NCBI GenBank assembly: GCA_958295665.1
Contig: OY282558.1
Span: 351,888,534 to 351,952,533, forward strand
Reading direction: 5' to 3'
From: Tipula vernalis
Lineage: Eukaryota; Arthropoda; Insecta; Diptera; Tipulidae
Length of the DNA stretch: 64,000 nucleotides
Positions 11,009 through 22,184 of this stretch are shown piece by piece. A program made the position numbers and the translations under genes. Position 1 is the first letter of the stretch. Every line of letters begins with the position of its first letter. Below the pieces are notes generated by a model. That model worked only from the letters and a program-made list of their open reading frames with translations, had not been told where the DNA came from and ran no database searches.

Positions 11009-13813
11009 CACGGCTTGTCTGAACGCGGCTCATACCAAAAGTGCTTGCACTTCTGTTTTTTTTTATAGCATCATGTTCCCTAAGGTCTAATGAATAATAT
11101 GAAAGTTTTTTTGAAATCATCCACCGACCAGTTTTCATTTTCGCGCCAAAATTCGAAAATTGGAACCAAAAAAAATGATTTTTTGGTCTGAAAAAGTGAA
11201 ATATCTTATGTTTTATGAAAAGTCTCAGGAAGAGAATGCAGTAGGCATAGGTTACAAGAAAAGCAGAAAACTTTTGTTCCTCGATCAGTTCATTTCAGTT
11301 TTCCATAATGTCGAAAATTTGTAATCCTCCAAAAGTTGCCCGCGCACTTTCACACGAAGAGAACCGGAGTAAAATTTGTTTGTTGTGCTTAAAAAAGAAT
11401 AATGTCATGTTCAAGATAGAAGCCTCGCTGCAATCGAATCTAGAAAAATTACTGAAACATCGTGTGGACAATATCTTGTGTGAAGAAAGACTGCCGAATG
11501 TTCTGTGTGCCGGATGCAAACGGAACGTCTACCGACAACTTCCCAGTGCCGATCCAGGGATCGTTCCCTCCAAGACTGTCGAGCTACCTGACTATTCTAA
11601 GTTCTTGAGTGTAAGTTTAACTACGAGATCTAGCACTCAAAATCCCTGTCAGTGCTATTTGTGCCACATTGCTCGAAGTAATGTGGTATCCATGCAACTT
11701 CTTAACAAAAAAAAAATTTGCTGACGGGAAATGCATCAAACGTTGTTCCAAATGTTTTATCGATCCCAAACGAGGAACACCTCATAAATGCACCAAAACT
11801 GCCCAAGTTGATAATGTATGCAATTATATAAATACAATGGGGAGAAAGTAATGGAACAAGTGGCGTCAACATTAATCAGTAAGATTGCAATTCAACAACA
11901 TGACATTGATGACAAAGTAAACAAAAAAAATTCGACGGTCTCCCTTACTCAGGCACGTGAAGGAAACTCCATGAAATTATTCATAAATCGCCTTGAGAAA
12001 AATGAAGAGGAACAAGCTTCAAATATATCCACAGCCGATTTCTTGAAAATCAAAACAAAATTTAATCTTAGTACAAAGACTACTCTTGATATAGCGACCG
12101 CTTTGAGAGTTGCTACCAAAAAGCGGGCGATAATTGAGCCAGGATTGAAAAAAAGCCTGGAACAGAAGAATGGCGAGGTAAAAAGTTTTTTTTGTGCTAA
12201 GACAATAGATTTTGTAACCATCAAAGCTCGAATGAGCACACCAATCCAATGTCCCATAGTTTACTGCCATACTATTGAAGATTTTCTTTCTCATATCGAG
12301 AAACAGCGGGAAATTAGAAATCAGCACTTAAAATTTGGAATTGACGGTGGCGGTGGTTTTTTGAAGGTGTGCCTGTCTGTTCAAGATGATTCAACTGAAA
12401 TTTGTCAACAGGAGAAAAAACGTCAAAAGTATAATGATGGCGTGTTTGCTAAAGCTTTTGCTGACTCAGGCGTTAAGAAAATCTTTATTCTTGCTATTGT
12501 GAAATCGGCTCAAGAGAATTATGAAAACGTGTCAGCAATATGGAAAATATTGAAAATTGAGGATTTTTCTGGTACGATAGCAACTGATCTCAAATTAGCC
12601 AATATTCTGACAGGGATTATGTCTCATTTATCGACTTACGCTTGTACATGGTGCCTTTGTGAAAGCACAAATTTGGAGCACGTCGGACTTCGGCGAACTG
12701 TGGGAAACTCAACCTCATATTTTGAAGCTTGGAGAAACGCTGGCGGATTGATAATGAAAAATGCGAAAAATTTCAAAAGCTGTATCAATCCTCCAGTTTT
12801 TTCAGCTGATGACGATAAAAAGATTCTTGACATTATTCCACCTCCAGAACTACATCTAATGCTTGGTGTGGTTAATAAAATAGTCAACCATCTGCAAGAT
12901 GATTGTGTTACTGAAACAACAGAATGGATCAACCTATGCAATGTTCAACGAGAATTTACTCAAGGAGGTACCAAATTCAATGGCCATTGAATCGGCCGAT
13001 CGTTTTGCTAAATTGGTTGTTTGAAATATGTGGAAACACTGAAGGATTTTGATCGTGTAGTTCACAATTGTTTTGGAATAGAATTTAATGATTGTTACAA
13101 GGAATTTATCGCTCAATTCAAGACTAGCTATTTGGCCCTTGGGCTATCAGTCACACCAAAAGTACATGGAGTATTTTATCATATAGAAGATTTATGTGAA
13201 AGCCATAGAAGAGGGTTGGGGTTTTACAGTGAACAGGCCATGGAGACAGTGCATTCTGATTTCAAGACAATGTGGAACAAATATCAAGTTTCTGAAAACC
13301 ACCCAGATTATAATGATAAATTAATGAGAGCTGTAATTGAATACTATATAATAGTTACCACATATAATTAATTGAATCAAACTTGAATTAATGTTACTGA
13401 AATAAAGATTTCTGCTCTTCTCGACTTTCATGAGTTTTGATTTGTTTGAAATAATTCATTATATCCCCACGTATATGTTTAGAAGACATCTGTCGACAAA
13501 GAGAGGAATAATTCGCAAATTAGCAACCTTTTGACCTATACTTTTCTGCATTCTCTTCCTGAGACTTTCCTCTTTCAATCTTTGTATGCTGGAATCCTCC
13601 GGAAAGGCATACAAAATAAGATATTTCACTTTTTCAGACAAAAATAACCGTTTTTTGGTTCTAATTTTCGAATTTTGGCGCGAAAATGTAAACTAGTCAG
13701 TGGATGATTTCAAAAAAACTTTTATCTTATTTGTTAGACCTTAGGGAGCATGATGCCATAAAAAAACAGAAGTGCAAGCACTTTCGGGTTGAGCCGCGTT
13801 CAGACGAGCCGTG
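11009..13813 (+). mobile_element. Structurally complete Chapaev-like (CMC) DNA transposon, 2805 bp
   Basis: The ends start with CAC: left 'cacggcttgtctgaacgcgg', right the reverse complement of '...cgttcagacgagccgtg'. The inverted repeats extend about 200 bp (11009-11205 and 13619-13813), including the shared 'gtgcttgcacttctg' and 'cgcgccaaaattcgaa' blocks. Direct TGAG copies lie at 11005-11008 and 13814-13817, giving a 4-bp target duplication. CAC termini plus a 4-bp duplication and the protein inside fit the Chapaev branch of the CACTA-Mirage-Chapaev group. Transib, which also has CAC ends, makes 5-bp duplications and is less likely. Confidence 0.88.
11308..13371 (+). pseudogene. Chapaev-like DDE transposase, frameshifted
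   Basis: The N-terminal part has cysteine pairs of zinc-binding type ('CLLCLKKNN', 'LCAGCKRN', 'CQCYLCHIARSN', 'RCSKCFIDPKRG'). The catalytic part shows 'FGIDGGGGFLKVCLS' (Asp codon 12343), 'ATDLKLANILTG' followed by 'CTWCLCES', 'IPPPELHLMLGVVNK' and 'SVTPKVHGVFYH'. It ends with 'FYSEQAMETVHSDF', which probably carries the catalytic Glu. Breaks: a frameshift at the A-run near 11710, another near 11820, and a damaged patch at 12985-13025 with stops, after which the original frame resumes. An intact version would be roughly 690 residues and would cut at the element ends and join them to a 4-bp target. The gene lies inside the inverted repeats and reads left to right. Family naming is from memory of motif order. 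Confidence 0.87.
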
Positions 13814-13817
13814 TGAG

Positions 13818-14460
13818 CATTGCTTGATTTGTTTTGCCGAATTGGAGACATATGAACCGTGCCCTAAATAAAAAATGTCAGCGAAAAATTCATGAATTTT
13901 GTAATGAAGATCCAATCCACCTGGAAAAAGTTTGTAAGTTTTGTAAGCAGTAAACTTATAAATAATAATATATGAACGAAGTAAATACTTCATTGAAATT
14001 ATAAATTTAGCTCCGCCCTATTTTTTTAATTATTTTGTTTTAGATGAAATTCCTGTCATCAAAATTAAGAATTGAATTGTTAAATTTTTTGAAATTTTGT
14101 AGCTGGTAATTTAACAACAAACAAAAATACAAAATATTTATACGATGTTCATCGAAATTAATACTAATGTGAGGTATACTGCCGTGCTAAATAAGAAAGC
14201 AGTAACTCACAAAAAGTCAATTTTTTGTTTTTTATAGCTTTGAATAGTTCGTAGCAAAAGGCATATTTTGAAATTAACAGAAAAGCTGTATCTCAATTAG
14301 ACAATGCCTAAAAAACAATAAGAAACAAATACGGCGTAACTACAATTTAGTAAGCTTAGAAGCCGTAATTCAATAAATGGCTAATTCTCTTTAGACATTC
14401 CCAATAATTGTCTAAACTAATCATAAGAAATAATATCGTAAATCACAAATACTTAACAAT
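13818..14460. other. Unassigned AT-rich sequence
   Basis: No coding frame or repeat that I can support lies between the Chapaev-like element and the next tandem repeat. Confidence 0.4.
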
Positions 14461-14462
14461 AA

Positions 14463-14815
14463 CAGCGGTAACTTTTCTATCCTGTGAGATGCGCCTTTCT
14501 TACTAAGAAAAACATAGTTACCGCTCGAATCAGCATTAATTTCAACAATATTTAAATAGTACTACCACAAGCAATACAGCGGTAACTTTTCTGAGCGAAG
14601 AGAATTTGTGCTTATATGTGCCGTTTTTGCTTAGTAAAACCTAGATACGGCTCCATTCGGTTTTATTTTCAACGTCATTTTAACGGAAACACTAAACTAT
14701 AAATTAGTTACCTTTATTTGAGCTATGAGATGAACCCTTTTCGCTAAGCAAATGATAGATACATCTCGACTAAGTATTAATTTCTCATTTAATTGAGAAC
14801 TTCCTCATGAAAAGT
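14463..14815. repeat. ~115-125-bp tandem repeat with internal dyads, three units
   Basis: 'agcggtaacttttct' starts at 14463 and 14578, and a diverged third copy 'ttagttacctttatt' starts at 14704. Each unit holds 'ggtaac' near its start and an inverted 'agttaccgct' or 'agatacggct' later, flanking 'cttactaagaaaaac'-type text, so each unit could fold on itself. It lies just upstream of the Sola-like gene and could be subterminal repeat of that element. That link is inference. Confidence 0.65.
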
Positions 14816-15193
14816 ACCGTTATATTTTTGCTTGTTTAGACAATAATTATAATGTGCAAGGCTGGCTCAGTTTCGATATAATTTCGTATAATTCGGGTGT
14901 TGATTTTGTATGTGATCAAGTGATTTTGGTTTGTGCATAGTACATTTACCGTGAAAGTGAGTGCGAGTTTACGACCATTTTCTGATGAAAAATTTTCAAC
15001 AGGCAACCAATCGACGTAGTCTATTTCGTAAACAAATTTCCCCTATTAGTCAATTTCGTTGAATGATTCTTCGTAAATACTAATATACTTCTCGTGTTAA
15101 TAAAAATACATTTAAAATTGTCTAATCACCGGTAGCATATTAGAAATTACATGAATTAATTAACATTCAACAAAAAATTAATAAAGTACACAA

Positions 15194-16433
15194 ATGTTAA
15201 TGATACTGGCGAAAAAAAACAAATTACTAAGAGAAAAATTTCGAAAAAAAAAAAAATTGAAAATCAATATTGAATCCATTGACCCTGAATTTTTTCCAAC
15301 CGACGATGAATCAGATGACGACCCACAAATGCAATATCAAAACGAGCAAACCATTGAAACGTCGACAGCAAAAAATTATGAGCCAGTAAAAAAATTACAA
15401 AAGGATATAATACCTATTAAAGAATCAGCTGATGTCTTGCGAAAAGGAAACTCTTCACCAATTGAATTGGCATCGGTACCAATTGAATTGGTATCGATAC
15501 CAATTGATACAATGAAAGAAACTTTGACAAATGATAATCAACCAATTGTTATAGAAGTGCCAAACACACAGCCTTTTGAAAATATCTCTGATATAACGCG
15601 AAATTATATTAATTCACCGACGTTAATGGAATTGGTATCAATATCAACTAAAGAAATTGAAAACAAAACATTGACAACAAGCACTATTCAATCGAGAATA
15701 TTAGAAGAAGAAACAGCACAGCATAACATATCGTCTTCAACGTACCATGAACTCAAAACGATACCAATGGCACCTATAAACAGAAACCAACCTTTTGACC
15801 AGAATCTATTAAATGTTTCCAGCTTTAGTCTCTCCAATTATGGTTTGGAAAATATGGAAGGTATTACAGAGTTAAATACAATCGAAGAGTTTGCAACTTT
15901 TAAAACTAACGAGGTAATAGACAGAGACAATTGTTTAAATGTAGATACCACAGAGGAAACAAGTATTAAGATGACCGAAAATGATATATTGACGGGGTTG
16001 CGGTACCAAAACGGGGACAGTAAGAAAAAGGAAGAAGTATGACACATCAGTGAAACACAAAGAAAGAAATTCAGAAAAAAACTAAAACAAATAGTAAAAC
16101 ATTCACTTCAACCACCATGTGCATGCAAAAAGAAGTGTCTGCAAAATGTATGTGCAGATCGTCGTAAGGCGTTAAATGACTCATTCTGGAAGTTAAATAG
16201 TTCGGATAGGAAATCGTTCATGTTACATCACACATCATCTCAACCAGTGATACAAAGAATAGTAAGAGAATCATTGGATCAACTGTACCACAGGCAAAAA
16301 TCTTTTTCCTATACCACAGACAAATATAAACAGATATGGAAAGTTCATACTACTCAAATGTATATGAATGATATTACTTACAATTTTCGAACAGTTGCCA
16401 GAAGTAACACCCGAGAACGAGAGGTTTGTATCG
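15194..16433 (+). pseudogene. N-terminal part of a Sola-like transposase gene (copy 1)
   Basis: The frame from Met at 15194 runs 282 codons to a TGA at 16040, then continues in the same frame to about 16433. The first part is acidic and low in complexity ('PTDDESDDDPQ', repeated 'PIELVSIPI' segments). After the stop comes a conserved block: 'ETQRKKFRKKLKQIVKHSL', 'PPCACKKKCLQ', 'RRKALNDSFWKLNSSDRKSF'. This is the Cys-rich N-terminal region I associate with Sola-type transposases (C-x-C-x3-C, then F-W-x-L-x-x-x-x-R). The frame ends at 'NTREREV' over 'gagag/gtttgt', a plausible splice donor. The rest of the gene seems to lie beyond later insertions, at about 21.18-21.45 kb. A domesticated host gene is possible but less likely given the stop. 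Confidence 0.65.
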
Positions 16434-16439
16434 TTTACT

Positions 16440-16890
16440 TTATAATGTTTTCTCTTTCTAGTTTCGCACAATTAAAATGCAATCGTAATTGTAATTGTTG
16501 CAAGATCGTTTTTTTATGTATACATATGTACATACATAAATGAAATATATTTGTTCTACTTTATCTAATGTTTTCATGCATATAACCATTTCAAAAATTT
16601 CTTTTTAAAATACAAGAACAATTTTATATTTGTTAATTGTTGGTACATTTAACGTTTCTATTTGATTTGATGTCTGTTCAGCTTTCGGTTGCGATCACGC
16701 CCAACAAAAATCTCTAGCGATTTGATTTTTTGGGAGTTCTGGGTGTTATAATGAATCGAAGATCACAAGCGATTAGTTATTTTGGAAATTTCCTATAAAC
16801 TTTTACCTTCACTTTCCAATTTAATGGTCAACTTTTAAATTTCTGTACTATTTTTGGTAAAAGAATCACACATTTTCCTTTCTTTTACTC
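16440..16890. other. Unassigned AT-rich sequence, possible intron of the Sola-like gene
   Basis: It follows a plausible donor site and holds no frame that I recognise. The 'tgtatacatatgtacatacat' text near 16516 is a small A/T palindromic stretch. Confidence 0.35.
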
Positions 16891-16892
16891 TA

Positions 16893-17345
16893 GTAAAATA
16901 AAGTATAGTAATCATGAAAATTTTGAACCGTGAGATAATTAGAGATTTATTTGTTTTGAGGTTCCCTGAGTCCGATAAAGTGGGTTTCGAAATGGTGTCT
17001 GTCTGTCAGTCTGTCTGTGTCCTCTCTACAGCCCAGATGGTTTAACCAATCGAACTGAAACTTCAGATTTAAGCTTTTTTGATAAATTGGGAGGTCCCAA
17101 TGAATTTTACTCCAAATCGGCTAACCGGAAGTGGCCACTCCCTTGGTCCAGAAAATTTATTTTGCAAATATCTTAACAAGTATAAGGTTTACAAAAAACT
17201 ACTTAAAATAAAATGTTTCCAAAATCAAAAACAAATAAAAAAAAAAATTAAAAAAAAAAATTTAAAAATTATAAAAAACAAGAAAATTTCTCAAAATTCT
17301 CTGTTCGTAAAAGAAAGTCGTGTGTTGGCCACACCTCCATTTTTT
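16893..17345 (+). repeat. Dispersed repeat A, copy 1
   Basis: About 450 bp running from 'agtaaaataaagtata' to 'ttggccacacctccattttt'. It contains 'gtctgtctgtcagtctgtct' and 'ccaaatcggctaaccggaag'. It matches the reverse complement of 27520-27893 over its whole length except for small indels. It has no coding capacity, and I see no clear terminal inverted repeat. It is probably a non-autonomous mobile element. Confidence 0.8.
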
Positions 17346-17457
17346 AATTGGGCAGTAATTTTATTCGCCATGAAAAAGTACGACTAATTAACATTTTCGC
17401 AACAAAAAATTTCGTAATTTATCTTAATTTTCACAAAAGTGCAAGTGTATGGACAAT

Positions 17458-17505
17458 TGAGGGTTGTAAAAACAATGGCGGCAATCTCCATTTTTTTTTT
17501 TAAAT
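17458..17505 (+). repeat. Left terminal inverted repeat of Sola-like copy 2
   Basis: GAGGGTTGT start, then 'caatggcggcaatctccatt'. It pairs with 20125-20166. Confidence 0.8.
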
Positions 17506-17874
17506 GAGTTTGGCATGTCATATTATTCAATAATCGATCCTCTATCATGTCCTTTTATTAGTCTGTTTCAAAAACGGCAGAATCACATTAAAATTTGAGT
17601 TGGAAATGTAGCGTTAAATTTAAAACCGACAATCTCCTATTACAACTCAATATCAAATGCGGCAATCTCCTTTTTAACAAATCGAAACAATTGTAGAGAA
17701 TTATTTCGGTGAAAAACAGTTAATTGTGCAATATTAATTTTTTTAACGAAATTCTTGTCATTCTCTCTTAATCGACACACGTGTAGTTCTAAAAATATTA
17801 TTTTAGTGTGAAAAAATTTTTATATTTAATTAATTTTATATAATAAATTGTTAATAAAATAATGGAAAAAATGC

Positions 17875-19692
17875 GTCACCGGTATCACCGTCAAAGGCAA
17901 GAAAACGAATAAGGCAAGAATCGAAATGGCAACGTAATATTGCAAAATAACTAAGGTTAGTCAAAATATATTTTGTAGATTATTATCAATTAATGAACTT
18001 AATGTGTTCATTATCTTTTTAATTTTTAATGTTTTAAGTATTCTTCGAAAGATTTGCCCACATATCCGCAGTGTGGGAACATATCGGGTAAATAACAGTC
18101 CAGATTGTTAAAAATGCTTGACATTCAAATGTTTAATAAACAATTTTATGCAACACCAGATAAACTAATCCAAGATTCATTCATCACTACCCATTGAACA
18201 ATAGGCGATACAAAACGCCGACGGCCAAAAAATTAAAAATATTCAACAAAAACACCCACATAAGATGTTTCGTACGCGATCAGGACAAACAAAACATACC
18301 CGTATGTCAAAATTCGTTTCTAAAAATTTTAGGTATAACTAAACATAGGTTAAATTGGGTGATGAAAACATTTCGAAACTAGGGCCATATCCCTGTTGAA
18401 ACCAGAGGTAGTAATCGTAAGGAATTTAATTATCGCGAACAGCGCACTGCAGTACAATAGTTTATTAATCAATTCAAATGGGTTGAATCTCATTATTGCC
18501 GATCCGAGAGTTGTAAAATGTACTTGCCATCCGAATTGAATATTAACAAAATGTATAGGATGTGTATTGCTCAGTCGCCGGAATATTTATAAATTATGTC
18601 ATCATATAGTATTTTCGTATGATATTTGATACTAGGTACAATTTAAGTTTTAGTACACCTCGAACAGATGTATGTTCAAAATGCTTAGAGTTAACGGAGC
18701 GCATAAAAAACGCAACGGATCCTGCAAGCAAAGAAAGGATTCTATCTGAGAGGAAACTGCTTAATTTAAAAGCAAAATGTTTCTTTGAACTTTTACTGGC
18801 AGAAAATCCAGAAATAATATCGCTTTCATTCGATTGCCAAAAAAATCTTTGTTTACTGAAAGTGCCTGATGAAACGGCGTATTATTCGAGACAGCTATAC
18901 ATGTACAATTTTGTAATTGTAAAGGGCTCTTCGAAATCAAATTTATTAAAGGAAAATGTGTTTTTATACTATTGGACCGAAGACGAATTCGACAAAGGAT
19001 CCAACGAAATAGCATCAGCTGTCTTTGATTGTCTAAATAAAATTCAAATTGTTAATTCACATAAAATTACCCGTCTTGTCGCAGACGGGTGTAGCGGCCA
19101 AAACAAGAACTCTATTCATGAAATGTGTCGTAAATGGTTATCGTTCAAGGCACCTCCAAACATTCGAAATATAGAATTGGGTTTTCCTATTGTCGGGCAC
19201 TCATTTTAACCATCGGATAGGGTATTTGGCCATATCGAGAAAAAACTAAGACAAAGAGAAGTAATTTCGGATCCTACAGAATGTATTGTGATTTTTGCGG
19301 AATCTGCCACTAAAGTGCATTTGGGAGAAGACTGAGTGAATATGGATTGGAAAAGTGCCACACAACAAAATATAAAGCCACCAGGATCATGGCACTTCCG
19401 ATTTAAGGAATGTAAACGATACTATTTAAAACGACCAGCAGCTTCAAATAATGTTTGAATTAGAGGTAAAATTCATTATAAAAATGACTTTTGTGTCTTT
19501 AAATCAATTACAAAAGTGGGAAAATTGACATTGGCCAAAAAACCCGATGAAATCAAAGCCAGTGCAAAACATATAAATCCACTCAAGCTGCGGGATGTAA
19601 GCAATTTATTACTCAAGCACTATGGACCAAACTGGCAAGTGATAAGCAACCTTAAATACTACAAAGAATTATTGAGTGCTAACGAATCTTAG
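17875..19692 (+). pseudogene. Sola-like DDE transposase (copy 2), multiple stops
   Basis: The first exon-like piece near 17876-17950 reads 'ARKRIRQESKWQRNIAK', then a stop and 'LR'. A GT at about 17953 and an AG near 18035 suggest an intron. The next piece at 18194-18382 reads 'VCQNSFLKILGITKHRLNWV'. The segment 'KWVESHYCRSESCKMYLPSE' follows in the same frame, with a stop near 18457. The core from 18600 in another frame has 'FSTPRTDVCSKCLEL', 'IISLSFDCQKNLCLLKVP' (first Asp), 'TRLVADGCSGQNKNSIHE' (second Asp) and 'SDRVFGHIEKKLR' (probable Glu). In-frame stops lie at 19207, 19333 and 19456, and the original stop is at 19690. The legible catalytic triad suggests a functional ancestor, but this copy is dead. 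Confidence 0.85.
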
Positions 19693-20124
19693 ATTCGAGT
19701 AAAACAAACGTCTTTAATAAAGCCGAGGAATGTGATTTCGTACCTGAACTATCAGGAATTTTAATCTAATAATGTTTATTGTACTTGAAATTTGATTAAA
19801 ATAATGTTTATATATATTTTCCCGCCATATATAATTGGAATTTTTTATAAGTTTGAATAAAATATAATTTAATTTTAAACATAAATAATCTATATTTTTA
19901 CTTAAAAACAAGAAAACTAAATTATTTGTGCATTCTATTAATAACAAATACGACAACCTCCCTACTTGGTATCAAAACCGGAAACTTACAACACTAATAA
20001 TCAGCTTTGAGCCTAATCGATATAATATAGTGAAAATATGTAAAATTAGGTAAATGTTGAACATTAAATATTTTCTTCAATTTATTTCTAAATGTCCAAA
20101 ACAGTTTTCATCAAATATCTCAAA

Positions 20125-20166
20125 AATGAAAAAAATGGCGATTGCCGCCATTGATTCTATACCCCT
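20125..20166 (-). repeat. Right terminal inverted repeat of Sola-like copy 2
   Basis: 'aatggcgattgccgccattg' then 'attctatacccctc' is the inverse of the left end with few mismatches. AATT follows directly. Confidence 0.8.
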
Positions 20167-20390
20167 CAATTATTTGAGATCGTTTTAGGATGTTTAAATA
20201 GTAAATCTTATCAAACGTAAAAGTAAATTAATTTGCATCATGATAATTAGTATTTTTTCAGGTTGTTGAATGTAATTTGAGTTTAAAAAAAACAAAAACT
20301 GAAATTTTTGTTTGATTTGTAATTGTATTTTTTATCAATGTTTTTTTAACTGAGGAGTGTACGGACAATTTTTTGAGACAGTATACATAA
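20167..20390 (+). repeat. Dispersed repeat B, unit 1 (split by the Sola-like element)
   Basis: The text from 'aattatttgagatcgtttta' to 'gtacggacaattttttgaga' is homologous to unit 2 at about 20691-20925. The first bases of this unit lie left of the Sola-like insertion, at about 17445-17457. The end 'gtacggacaattttttgaga' + 'cagtata' looks like a Tc1/mariner-type terminus. That identification is inference. Confidence 0.7.
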
Positions 20391-20690
20391 TCAATTTAAA
20401 AATGTTCTTTGTATTTTTGAGTAAAATTAATTTTTTTTAAAGAGGTGTTTTTTACGGGATTCGGGCTTTAAATTTATGTAGAATAATAATTCTAGAATAT
20501 GATACTGGTATTATATCATTGACAGACAAAACGATTATCGCGATAGCGATTAAATTGCCATCAAAATAGAATATGTAAATAATTCTATTTCACTTAAACT
20601 TTGTCTCTTTTTTATATTTCATGTTTATCGAGTTTGCACAACTATTGTAGATTATGGTAATCAAATTATGAAACTTTAATTTCTTAGTGT
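20391..20690. other. Spacer between two copies of repeat B
   Basis: AT-rich, with no recognisable frame. Confidence 0.4.
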
Positions 20691-20925
20691 GTACGGACAA
20701 TTATTTGACATCATTTTAGGCGGTTTAAATAGTAAATCATATCAAACGTGAAAGTAAATTAATTTATATCATGATTATTATTATTTTCAGGTTCCTAAAT
20801 TTAATTTGAGTTTAAAAAAATTAAAACTGAATTTTTTGTTTGATTTGTAATTGTTTTTTTTTATCAATGTTTTCTTAACCGAGTGCTGTACGGACAATTT
20901 TTTGATACAGTGTATGTAAATGCAA
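20691..20925 (+). repeat. Dispersed repeat B, unit 2 (uninterrupted)
   Basis: It parallels unit 1 throughout: 'gtgtacggacaattatttga', 'tttaaatagtaaatcatatc', 'ttttcaggttcctaaattta', and the end 'gctgtacggacaattttttg' + 'atacagtg'. It supplies the empty target site for the Sola-like copy 2 insertion. Confidence 0.75.
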
Positions 20926-21169
20926 TCAGAATCCGTCCCTCTAGATTAGCCGTCAAATTTAAAGGTCCATTATTACTCTAAAACCAAAAATAAGAAAGTT
21001 ACTCGTCGGCGTCCCTTTGTAGAATTTCTGTACAAATTTTAATTTTGAGAGCCAATCTCATCATCAATTAAGCATAAATTCATAAAAATCGAAATAAAAA
21101 TTATAAAACAGAAATATTAATTTTTTCAAAGTCACATATACGTCTAGATGTAAGCAATTTTTGTAAATA

Positions 21170-21611
21170 GGCTTGTCGTGTATAATGAAACATTTGCTCC
21201 GGTTGGAAAAAAACATACTGATCTGAAGATTATTCCAGTATTGTGGCATGAAGCGTTATCTGGACGAACGAAGGATGAACTTATAACATCACAATAATGA
21301 TGTTAAAAAAATAATATTATGGGGAGATAATTGCTCAGCTCAAAATAAAAATTGGGCATTTTTCACGTTTCTTATTTATCTTGTCCAAACTGTTTTTTTT
21401 AAATAGCCAGAATTATTTGCAATGGCCTACTCCAATTTAGAATCTTCATTAGACTGATGGTTTTAGATTTAGAGCATTCTAGTAATTTGGAAATATTTAA
21501 CCTTTAAATGGAACGTTAAACAATCAACTTGCTGAATGACGCACCAACACATTGATAGACGATATTGTGGCGGTACGCTGTAGATATGTTAATTATTACA
21601 TAAAAATGTGT
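21170..21611 (+). pseudogene. C-terminal catalytic remnant of a Sola-like transposase (probably copy 1)
   Basis: Plus-strand text from 21181 reads 'YNETFAPVGKKHTDLKIIPV' then 'LWHEALSGRTKDELIT', and after small frame changes 'ILWGDNCSAQNKNWAFFTFL'. The motifs F-N-E-T-F-A-P, V-x-W-H-E-A-x-S-G-R and D-N-C-S-A-Q-N-K-N-W occur in this order in insect Sola-like proteins that begin with the Cys-rich block seen at 16.1 kb. The piece is distinct from copy 2 (which has ADGCSGQNKN). It probably completes the gene begun at 15194, with about 5 kb of later insertions and lost sequence between. The element's right end is cut by the next transposon at 21620. Confidence 0.7.
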
Positions 21612-21894
21612 TCTTGTTTGCTAATGTGAAGTTTATGACAAATTGACAAAAAACCTTACAACATCAAAACAGTGTAAAAGCAATTATTATACACTAATAA
21701 ACTGCGGAACTCAAATAATTTTTAGTTAGAACCAACCAAGTTAGACAGAACCAACAGTTTAGATTTTCACCATTATTCAACCAGCTTACCTACTATACTA
21801 CATAAAATTTCAATTTTTATATAATTGTTTGTCCCTATGAATACATTTGTGCAAAACGGTTTGTTAGCGCAAATTTGCTGGTCAAATAGACGGT

Positions 21895-22175
21895 TATGGA
21901 ATTTACAAAAAAACACTTCTAAAAAAAGTGTAGGTGGAAGTTCGATGGCCAATGACAGGCAATCGCAGAGATGGTTAAGTAAATCTGAATATGCCACCAT
22001 GTTGTATATCCCAATGTGAATATTTGTGCTATGTAGGGTATATTAGCGCGACCCTCCGAGCGCAGGTTATCGAATTTACAAAAAAACACTTCTAAAAAAA
22101 GTGTAGGTGGAAGTTCGATGGCCAATGACAGGCAATCGCAGAGATGGTTAAGTAAATCTGAATATGCCACCTTGT
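21895..22175. repeat. 172-bp tandem duplication within the left arm of the 21.6-kb element
   Basis: A 103-bp core from 'ggaatttacaaaaaaacact' to 'aaatctgaatatgccacc' occurs at about 21898 and again at about 22070, essentially identical. Intervening text differs. The corresponding right-arm segment (24010-24160) has a single inverted copy, so the duplication arose in the left arm or was lost from the right. Confidence 0.9.
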
Positions 22176-22184
22176 TATGTGTTT

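Larger units (their letters stand above)
17458..20166 (+). mobile_element. Sola-like DNA transposon (copy 2), about 2.7 kb, AATT duplication
   Basis: Inverted ends: left 'gagggttgtaaaaacaatgg' continuing 'cggcaatctccattttt'; right, reverse-complemented, 'gaggggtatagaatcaatgg' continuing 'cggcaatcgccattttt'. Each end is flanked by AATT. The host text 'gtgtatggac-AATT-atttgagatcg' is rejoined across the element. A paralogous uninterrupted copy 'gtgtacggacaattatttga' exists at about 20691, which acts as a natural empty site. A 4-bp duplication and the encoded protein fit the Sola superfamily. Confidence 0.85.

Noticed and set aside
11949..12941. Minus-strand frames of about 100 codons opposite the Chapaev-like transposase
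   Set aside because: Shadows of the coding strand, with no domain of their own.
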